Positions 6,186-10,758 of a stretch of 10,758 bases of DNA are shown here, one piece after another (positions within the stretch are counted from its first letter, which is position 1; each line of letters starts with the position of its first letter). This DNA is from Acidimicrobiaceae bacterium (GTDB lineage: Bacteria; Actinomycetota; Acidimicrobiia; Acidimicrobiales; Microtrichaceae): assembly GCA_003514205.1 (NCBI GenBank), contig DORQ01000196.1:6126-16883 (forward strand), in the 5' to 3' direction. Made by a program: the position numbers and the translations under genes. The notes beneath the pieces were generated by a model. The model ran no database searches. It was not told the origin of the DNA and saw nothing but the letters and a program-made list of their open reading frames with translations.

Positions 6186-7310
6186 TCACAGGTTCGCCGG
6201 TCCGCTTGTTCTCAGGTCGGCTGAAGTCTCTAGAACCTCGGCCAACACAGCCAGATCTGCGAGCGACCGAAGCATGTCGTTGAGGTGAGTACAGGTTGAA
6301 ACCCCTCGGAACTCCGCCCGAATGAGCGATCGGAGTTCGGCAACGGGGGTTCCAATCACGTTCGACGCGCTGTGTACCGCTCTTGGACATTCTTGCCAGG
6401 GAAGCACATGGGCAGTGGTCGTCACGTCGATGACGATACCGGTGGCGACTTCGAGTATTCCCACGGCCGAGTATTCGTGCACGGCGCGCTCGATCCCTTC
6501 TCCGTCCGCGTGGCTATCTCGAAAATGGACATCGAATTCAGCCAGGCCAGCGCTATTGGTAGGACCCAGATCGATTCGTCGCCGGCGCCGAACTGCATGC
6601 GGAGCAAGGTCAGCGAGTTCATGCCAGCTCCACGGGTCATCGCTTCGCTCGAGAGTGGGTGCCGTGGGTCCGAGTGCGACTGGAAGGGAGCCGTGCGACC
6701 GGTACTCGCTCAGCATGGTTGCATCAGACGCCCAGCCAGCGCAGAGGTCGGACATCTGCGCGAACATCATGTCCTCGAACGCCTTGGTCATCTCCATGAT
6801 TGGCCCACCTCCTTCAAGCGTTTCAACGTGTTGGGGAGCAACTCCCGACACGAGCACGGCGCCTACGAAATCGTCGATCAACAGGTGCCGGAGGCTTCCC
6901 GGCAGCAGGGAATCGCCGAGTGCCTCTGCCGCGCTGGATCGAAAGCCGCCAGCGACGGAGGTGCCGATGAGGGCCTCAAGCCCCATCGATGTGATCGCTT
7001 GTTGCTGATCGGGAGAGTGAACTGAAGAGGTTGAGTCGGATTGGCCGGGTTGAGCGGGCACGCGTGAAAGCGACCGAAGAACGCGGTCGCCATCCACTTC
7101 TCCCGCTAGGTGCTCGAGTGCTGCCACGATCGGTTGGCCATGTGCTGGCGTCGTCAGATCTCGCCCGCGAGCGTCAATTCGAGCGGGGCCATACAGGTCT
7201 CCGACTCGTGTGATGTCGATCGTGGCGGTTCGGCGAATACTGCCCGCAGCGCGGGGAGGGCTTGTTGGTGCCGGATCACGTGGGCCGGAAAACTGAGTTG
7301 CGAACAGCAT
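6186..7310 (-). CDS. DUF2889 domain protein of unknown function
   Basis: With the ATG at 7310 the product has 374 residues. It matches the pattern of actinobacterial DUF2889 proteins: a start with GSIRRTATIDITR (about 23-35) and GRDLTT, a middle with HLLIDDFVGAVLVSGVAP, and a C-terminal half with HFRDSHAD (about 262-269), HVLPWQECP (about 301-309) and the signature CTHLNDMLRSLADL (about 340-353). The biochemical role of the family is not known to me. There is no signal peptide or membrane segment, so it is probably cytoplasmic. The start is uncertain. The open frame extends to a GTG at 7433, which would leave only 16 bases to the divergent Ddn-type gene and lacks a ribosome binding site. The ATG at 7310 keeps the whole family domain and has CAGACT six bases upstream, as in a weak leaderless promoter. 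Confidence 0.8.
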   Translation of the reverse strand: MLFATQFSGPRDPAPTSPPRAAGSIRRTATIDITRVGDLYGPARIDARGRDLTTPAHGQPIVAALEHLAGEVDGDRVLRSLSRVPAQPGQSDSTSSVHSPDQQQAITSMGLEALIGTSVAGGFRSSAAEALGDSLLPGSLRHLLIDDFVGAVLVSGVAPQHVETLEGGGPIMEMTKAFEDMMFAQMSDLCAGWASDATMLSEYRSHGSLPVALGPTAPTLERSDDPWSWHELADLAPHAVRRRRRIDLGPTNSAGLAEFDVHFRDSHADGEGIERAVHEYSAVGILEVATGIVIDVTTTAHVLPWQECPRAVHSASNVIGTPVAELRSLIRAEFRGVSTCTHLNDMLRSLADLAVLAEVLETSADLRTSGPANL

Positions 7311-7449
7311 CCTGACAGTCTGACGCAGACGGCTGTCCTCTACCTCATGGGTTTGTTGCCAGCCTGGGCCGAATTCGTGGTGCTTGGTTGGTAATGACTC
7401 GCACGGGCAGATGTGCGAGGCTGATGCTCTCACAACTCAGGAATTGCCC

Positions 7450-7872
7450 ATGACTGATCACCATCCAGTAGCAGAGTACAACCGTGGCCTAGTTGAGGAG
7501 TTTCGAGCCAACGGCGGCCGAGTCGGAGGCCAGTTCGAGGGAGCTCCGCTGCTGTTGCTCACCACGACTGGCGCGAAATCGGGCCTGGAGCGGGTGAGCC
7601 CAGTCATGTACATGGCGCTTGACGGCAGCTACGCGGTGTTCGCGACCTTCGCGGGCATGCCTATGAATCCCGCCTGGTATCACAATCTCCTCGCGAATCC
7701 CCAAGCCAGCATTGAAGTTGGCGAGCAGACCATTGCTGTTCGCGCACGGTTCGCCGAAGGCGAAGAACGCGAGGAAATCTGGACAGCCCAGAAACTCGCG
7801 GCTCCGGGAATGGCGGAATATGAACTGAAGACTGACAGGGTCATGCCGGTCGTGATTCTGGAGCCATCCTGA
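7450..7872 (+). CDS. Ddn-type F420-dependent nitroreductase/quinone reductase
   Basis: This 140-residue protein belongs to the deazaflavin (F420)-dependent nitroreductase family (DUF385, split beta-barrel), to which mycobacterial Ddn belongs. It shows LLLLTTTGAKSGLERVSPVM (35-54), the conserved segment that binds the F420 phosphate/oligoglutamate tail, and NPAWYHNLLANP (73-84), a hallmark of the family. The length of about 140 residues is normal. Members use F420H2 to reduce quinones or, incidentally, nitroimidazoles; the physiological substrate here is unknown. Its presence implies that the host makes coenzyme F420, as many actinobacteria do. The ATG at 7450 was chosen because AGGA lies seven bases upstream; the upstream in-frame start at 7384 has no such site and adds residues without family resemblance. 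It is convergent with the CDF gene, with 32 bases between stops. Confidence 0.9.
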   Translation: MTDHHPVAEYNRGLVEEFRANGGRVGGQFEGAPLLLLTTTGAKSGLERVSPVMYMALDGSYAVFATFAGMPMNPAWYHNLLANPQASIEVGEQTIAVRARFAEGEEREEIWTAQKLAAPGMAEYELKTDRVMPVVILEPS

Positions 7873-7904
7873 CACGTCGGGTCGAGGAGATCAGCTGAAG
7901 TTGC

Positions 7905-8864
7905 CTAGTTGAATCCACCTGGTGGCCGAACGGCGGACGGGGGGACGCTCCGCCGGTCGAGTCCTTCGTCGGCAAATGAGCGTGGATCCTCGAGCGGTTC
8001 GAGGTGTGCAATCACGGTGAGGTGTTCGATCGCCTCGTGGAGGTCGTCCTCGATCCGTTCGACGAGATCGTGGGCAACAGCCACTGTCTGAGCGCCGGGA
8101 ACCAACACGTGAAGCGACATAAAGGTGCGGCGCCCCGCCCTTCTCGATCGGACTGCGTGGAATTGAATGTTGCTCGACTCATAGCTCGACAAGATCTGGT
8201 TCACCCTGTCGAGGTCGGCAGTTGGGAGTGCCTCGTCAAGGAGTCCGCGGACGGATCGGCGAATGAGCGTGAACCCGGACAGCACAATGTTGGCCGCGAC
8301 TCCGAGTGCAATGATCGGATCAAGCCAGTTCCAGCCAGTTCCAGCCACCAAGCCGATGCCCACCAAGACTCCAACAGATGTCCACACATCAGTCATGAGA
8401 TGTGTGCCGTCGGCCTCGAGCGTCATGGAGGAGTACCGTTTGGCTGCTCGGAGCAAGATGGTTGCAACGACGAAGTTGAGAATGCCAGCCGCCGTCGAGA
8501 CGATCAAACCAACGCCCAATTGTTCGACACCGGTGGGGTGAACCAGGCGATCAATGGCCACGTAAGCGATCCACGCTGCAGCGAGGATAATCATGGTGCC
8601 CTCGACGCCGGCCGAGAGGTACTCCGCCTTTTCCCTCCCGTAGGCGAACTCGTCGTCAGGCGCTTTGGCGACAGCGCGCAGCGCTACGAGCGCGACGACT
8701 CCGGCCACCAGGTTCACGACGGATTCGGCAGCGTCGGAGAGGAGGCCAACCGACCCGGTGAGTGCCGCCGCCACTGCCTTCAGCATCATGGTGCTGAGGG
8801 CGGCCCCAATCGACAACCAGGCGAAACGGGTCAGGTCATGGGGTGAGTGGTGGACGTCGGTCAC
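7905..8864 (-). CDS. Cation diffusion facilitator (CDF) metal-cation exporter
   Basis: This 319-residue protein has the CDF architecture: about six transmembrane helices (roughly 13-33, 40-63, 88-105, 115-138, 157-176 and 180-198), then a cytoplasmic C-terminal domain (about 205-300). In helix 2 LLSDAAESVVN gives Asp44, Glu47/Ser48 and Asn51; in helix 5 HLMTD gives His155 and Asp159, the typical H-x3-D metal pair. YGREKAEY after helix 2 corresponds to the conserved YGHGKAEY, with the usual His replaced by Arg. CDF proteins export Zn2+, Fe2+, Mn2+, Cd2+ or Co2+ in exchange for protons; the ion is not clear because the SDAxESxVN subgroup differs from the usual Asp-Asp helix 2 pair. The start is a GTG at 8864 with TACGGT seven bases upstream. 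The last 30 residues are polar and probably disordered. Confidence 0.92.
   Translation of the reverse strand: MTDVHHSPHDLTRFAWLSIGAALSTMMLKAVAAALTGSVGLLSDAAESVVNLVAGVVALVALRAVAKAPDDEFAYGREKAEYLSAGVEGTMIILAAAWIAYVAIDRLVHPTGVEQLGVGLIVSTAAGILNFVVATILLRAAKRYSSMTLEADGTHLMTDVWTSVGVLVGIGLVAGTGWNWLDPIIALGVAANIVLSGFTLIRRSVRGLLDEALPTADLDRVNQILSSYESSNIQFHAVRSRRAGRRTFMSLHVLVPGAQTVAVAHDLVERIEDDLHEAIEHLTVIAHLEPLEDPRSFADEGLDRRSVPPSAVRPPGGFN
8324..8343. repeat. 10-bp tandem duplication inside the CDF gene
   Basis: GCCAGTTCCA occurs twice back to back. It lies in the loop between helices 5 and 6 (residues around AGTGWNWLD). The ten-base unit is not a multiple of three, so copy-number slippage here would shift the reading frame. 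The frame is intact in this copy. Confidence 0.6.
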
Positions 8865-8871
8865 GAGATCG

Positions 8872-8887
8872 ACCGTACCAAATTGGT
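8872..8887 (-). promoter_or_regulatory. CDF promoter: -10 element plus operator-like palindrome
   Basis: On the minus strand TACGGT (8872-8877) ends seven bases before the GTG start, fitting a leaderless TANNNT -10. Directly upstream and sharing one base is the perfect odd palindrome ACCAATTTGGT (8877-8887), placed in the -10/-35 spacer where a repressor would block transcription. A possible -35 TGACGA lies about 18 bases upstream. For a metal exporter, metal-responsive control would be expected, but the binding protein is unknown. Confidence 0.4.
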
Positions 8888-8987
8888 CACCCTTGTCGTC
8901 AGATCGCCGACGGGCAGATGTTCAGTCAGACTGTTCGGTTCAACCACAGAGGCGTGCGGTCACCATGAATGCAGAGTGAAGTGGTGG

Positions 8988-9617
8988 CTACAGCTTCGAG
9001 GCAGCGAGGGTAATGGCTTGGGTGGTCAGGGAGATCACGTTTCCTTGGTCCAGACCGGAGGTCGGCGTGAGCGTAACCTGAACTATTGTGCGATTCACCT
9101 GCACTATTCCAGCTCCAACTTGGCTCTCGCCGCTACCTATGGAGCCAGCTGCAATGGCGGAGAAGTCGCCAATTCCGGGCTCCACCTTCATTGGGTCGGT
9201 AAGGACGGCGAACGCGCCGTATCGCGCCTCGTTGAAGCTTCCGTCAGTGTCGTCGCTAGCCACTGAGGTGTTAAAGGCCAACGACGACGCAGATGGGTCC
9301 TCCTGCTCGAAGGAACAGCCGCCACCAACCTGCTCGCTTTGCGTAACAGTTGCTGACAGCAGCGCACCGACCTCTTCAGCGCTGAGAAGGGTGCAGATGT
9401 CTGATTCGACCGAAGAAGCGCTTTCCCCAGACTCATCGGCTCCCGCCGAGTCGGAGCTTCCAGTCGAATTTGAATCTGCCTCGCTGGCAGAGCTGTTTGC
9501 TGCGTCCGCCTTCGAAGTCTCAGCGGAGTCGGTGTCGGAGCTGCAGCTTGCAACTAAGCAGAGCGGGATCCCAAGCACGAGGACGGGGAGAATTCGGGAT
9601 CGGAGTGATCGATGCAT
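8988..9617 (-). CDS. DUF3558-like lipoprotein of unknown function
   Basis: This 209-residue protein starts MHRSLRSRILPVLVLG and has a lipobox VASC with Cys25 as predicted lipidation site. A long Ser/Asp/Glu/Ala-rich linker (about 26-76) follows, then a globular domain. The domain opens with ESDICTLLSAEEVGALLSAT and then has GGGCSFEQ; the pair of cysteines and the 'C-xLL-xxxEV' pattern resemble the DUF3558 family of actinobacterial cell-surface lipoproteins, whose function is not established. It should be anchored on the outer face of the cytoplasmic membrane. The start at 9617 is chosen over the upstream in-frame start at 9722 because only it begins with a proper basic-hydrophobic signal; its ribosome binding site is weak. 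It diverges from the ECF sigma gene across 162 bases, so the sigma factor could control it, which is speculation. Confidence 0.75.
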   Translation of the reverse strand: MHRSLRSRILPVLVLGIPLCLVASCSSDTDSAETSKADAANSSASEADSNSTGSSDSAGADESGESASSVESDICTLLSAEEVGALLSATVTQSEQVGGGCSFEQEDPSASSLAFNTSVASDDTDGSFNEARYGAFAVLTDPMKVEPGIGDFSAIAAGSIGSGESQVGAGIVQVNRTIVQVTLTPTSGLDQGNVISLTTQAITLAASKL

Positions 9618-9779
9618 GGCGGACTGCTTTCGTTCGGCGGGAGGGACAAAATGTCTGCGCCCAGCGTATCGGCGCCTGCGAGAAACAAGTTCACTGCGGC
9701 ACAGCCAAACCTGATAGGCCACCCATGCGTGTCAGCTGTTTGAATGACTACTGTGCGGTGGAGAGCGGACGAGGACGCA
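9618..9779. promoter_or_regulatory. Divergent intergenic region between lipoprotein and sigma-factor genes
   Basis: These 162 bases must hold promoters for both flanking genes. Visible structure: the inverted repeat GACA-AAA-TGTC (9645-9655), and GCGCC (9657-9661) with GGCGC (9671-9675) around a nine-base loop without a T-run, so not a terminator. No clear promoter hexamer pair or ECF-type AAC/CGT promoter could be assigned to either gene. Confidence 0.35.
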
Positions 9780-10313
9780 ATGGCGCTTGAGCGCGGAACG
9801 CCTGGGTTTGACGCGGTCTTTGCTGCCGAATATCGGCGACTCGTTCGCTCGTTGACGCTGATCAGTGGCGATCGTGAGGTCGCAGCAGATTGTGTGGCCG
9901 ATGCGTTCGAGCGTGCGTACGTGCGCTGGCATCGGATTGGCCAACTGGAGGACCCGGTCGGTTGGATCCGAAGGGTGGCAATCAATCGGGCCATTGATGT
10001 TCAACGCCGAAGCGGCGTCAAACAGCGTGCCTTGGGAATACTCGCCGGCCGTGCACAGACACAAGCACCGTCGGATACCCGACTTACTGAGGCAACAGCG
10101 TTTCTCGATAGCGAGGTTGCATCTGCGTTCGGAGGTCTGACCACCCAGCAGCGTGCGGTCGTTGCCCTCCACTACCTCGATGACCTTGCGGTGATCGAGG
10201 TTGCTCGAGCGTTGCGAATTAGTGAAGGCGCAGTGAAGTACCACCTTCATCAAGCGCGGAACAATCTTCGAACGGCATTAGATGCCCCAGAAGTTGGAGG
10301 ACAGGACTCATGA
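9780..10313 (+). CDS. ECF-type RNA polymerase sigma factor (SigE-like)
   Basis: This 177-residue sigma-70-family protein contains only regions 2 and 4, as in extracytoplasmic-function sigma factors. Region 2 spans about 10-77, with DCVADAFERAYVRW (2.2) and DPVGWIRRVAINRAID (2.4). Region 4 spans about 118-168, with LTTQQRAVVALHYLDDLAV and a helix-turn-helix ending ISEGAVKYHLHQARNNLR. It resembles the 'SigE family' group common in actinobacteria. The ATG at 9780 is preceded by GAGG with five bases between; an alternative ATG at 9744 adds 12 residues without a ribosome binding site. The stop overlaps the next gene's start by four bases (ATGA), so sigma factor and downstream membrane protein are translationally coupled, the usual layout of a sigma/anti-sigma pair. 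The signal and regulon are unknown. Confidence 0.93.
   Translation: MALERGTPGFDAVFAAEYRRLVRSLTLISGDREVAADCVADAFERAYVRWHRIGQLEDPVGWIRRVAINRAIDVQRRSGVKQRALGILAGRAQTQAPSDTRLTEATAFLDSEVASAFGGLTTQQRAVVALHYLDDLAVIEVARALRISEGAVKYHLHQARNNLRTALDAPEVGGQDS
10296..10300 (+). promoter_or_regulatory. Ribosome binding site inside the sigma gene for the downstream membrane protein
   Basis: GGAGG lies nine bases before the ATG at 10310, within the last codons of the sigma factor. It confirms the overlapping start of the next gene. Confidence 0.7.
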
Positions 10314-10758
10314 ATGAGGAAGAATCCATCGATGCGGCGCTCCGGAGAAGACTCCGAGCTTCATTGCAGCCAGGCCCAACTGAGGTAGGTGCGGAACTTG
10401 CGAGATTGCGTCCGCGGTTCGAGCGTGCGAAGCGTCGGCGAGCAGTGACCTACGCCGCAGGATCTACAGCGGCTGCCGTGGTTGTCCTCGCGGGTTCATT
10501 GGCGTGGTTGAACACCCCGCGGGACTCGCAGGTGGAGACCGAAAAGGTGGCCACCTCTCCGCGTGATGGGACCCCAACCAGCGTTGATGACCTCTCCACC
10601 CTCGCACCAAGCACGACTGATGGCTCGCAGAACGGCGCCTCAACCACTCTCACTACCACCGCTCCTCCCGAAACCACGCTGCCCGATCAGCAGCCGACCC
10701 CAGATCCCCAATCCACTCCAGATCCGCAGCCGGGAGGATCAACTGCGACGCCACAGAG
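10310..10758 (+). CDS. Partial single-pass membrane protein coupled to the ECF sigma factor, putative anti-sigma/sensor
   Basis: An open frame of 149 codons starts at the ATG at 10310, overlaps the sigma-factor stop (ATGA) and runs off the right edge. Its layout is a charged N-terminal cytoplasmic segment (1-44: MNEEESIDAALRRRLRAS, later RPRFERAKRRRA), one membrane helix (about 45-67, AVTYAAGSTAAAVVVLAGSL), and an extracytoplasmic Thr/Ser/Pro/Asp-rich region with the short repeats PTPDPQSTPDPQP near residues 129-141. The topology and coupling suggest a membrane-bound regulator of the sigma factor. However, no H-x3-C-x2-C zinc anti-sigma motif is present and the cytoplasmic part is only about 44 residues, so a canonical ZAS-domain anti-sigma factor is not supported. 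A folded sensor or enzyme domain may lie beyond the edge. Confidence 0.75.
   Translation, partial: MNEEESIDAALRRRLRASLQPGPTEVGAELARLRPRFERAKRRRAVTYAAGSTAAAVVVLAGSLAWLNTPRDSQVETEKVATSPRDGTPTSVDDLSTLAPSTTDGSQNGASTTLTTTAPPETTLPDQQPTPDPQSTPDPQPGGSTATPQ

Noticed and set aside
6322-7025. Two plus-strand frames of over 200 codons opposite the DUF2889 gene
   Set aside because: They overlap each other in different frames and show no motif, whereas the minus strand matches DUF2889 along its length.
7311-7433. N-terminal extension of the DUF2889 protein to a GTG at 7433
   Set aside because: The extra 41 residues show no family resemblance, there is no ribosome binding site, and the extension would remove the room for promoters between the divergent genes. 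It cannot be fully excluded.
8004-8846. 280-codon open frame antisense to the CDF gene
   Set aside because: No recognisable domain or ribosome binding site; the opposite strand has clear CDF helices and metal ligands. Long shadow frames are usual at this GC content.
9744-9779. Alternative ATG start of the sigma factor at 9744
   Set aside because: There is no ribosome binding site upstream, whereas GAGG precedes the ATG at 9780. The 12 extra residues lie outside region 2.
1-10758. tRNA, rRNA, CRISPR, transposase, phage or plasmid features
   Set aside because: Looked for on both strands by eye; no spaced repeats, cloverleaf, terminal inverted repeats with a transposase, or integrase signature was found.

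Overview
The window is ordinary protein-coding chromosome from a high-GC bacterium. The best guess is an actinobacterium, possibly of the Acidimicrobiia. The guess rests on an F420-dependent Ddn-type oxidoreductase, an actinobacterial Tad operon order (tadA-tadB-tadC-small pilin-like protein-TadE-like), a DUF2889 protein, a DUF3558-like lipoprotein, Thr/Pro-rich extracytoplasmic linkers, and start sites that look leaderless (TANNNT about 6-7 nt before the start codon). This placement is inference. No tRNA, rRNA, CRISPR array, transposase, phage gene or integration scar was seen.

Region 1 (about 1-3502, minus strand) is a compact tight-adherence/type IVc pilus operon read right to left: tadA (CpaF ATPase), tadB and tadC (platform membrane proteins), a 59-residue pilin-like membrane peptide, and the start of a probable TadE-like protein cut by the left edge. 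tadA/tadB and tadB/tadC each overlap by 4 bases (ATGA), implying translational coupling. No tadZ precedes tadA, and no prepilin peptidase or secretin is present here.

Region 2 (3503-4686) holds a 272-base divergent intergenic region with several nested inverted repeats, followed on the plus strand by a secreted GH16 lipoprotein, probably a beta-glucanase/laminarinase-like enzyme. The leader is the most interesting non-coding stretch in the window.

Region 3 (4757-7310, minus strand) has three tandem metabolic or unknown genes: a DUF2889 protein, a small VOC/glyoxalase-fold protein and an HSL-type alpha/beta hydrolase. Each has a possible -10 hexamer six bases before its start codon, so they may be separately transcribed leaderless genes rather than one operon.

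Region 4 (7450-9617) holds a plus-strand Ddn-type F420-dependent nitroreductase, a convergent minus-strand CDF metal-cation exporter with an operator-like palindrome at its promoter, and a minus-strand DUF3558-like lipoprotein.

Region 5 (9618-10758, plus strand) starts with a divergent promoter region. It continues with an ECF sigma factor translationally coupled (ATGA) to a single-pass membrane protein that runs off the right edge. That protein sits where an anti-sigma factor is expected but shows no zinc-binding anti-sigma motif. No clearly new multi-gene system was found; the best leads are the GH16 leader and the sigma/membrane-protein pair.
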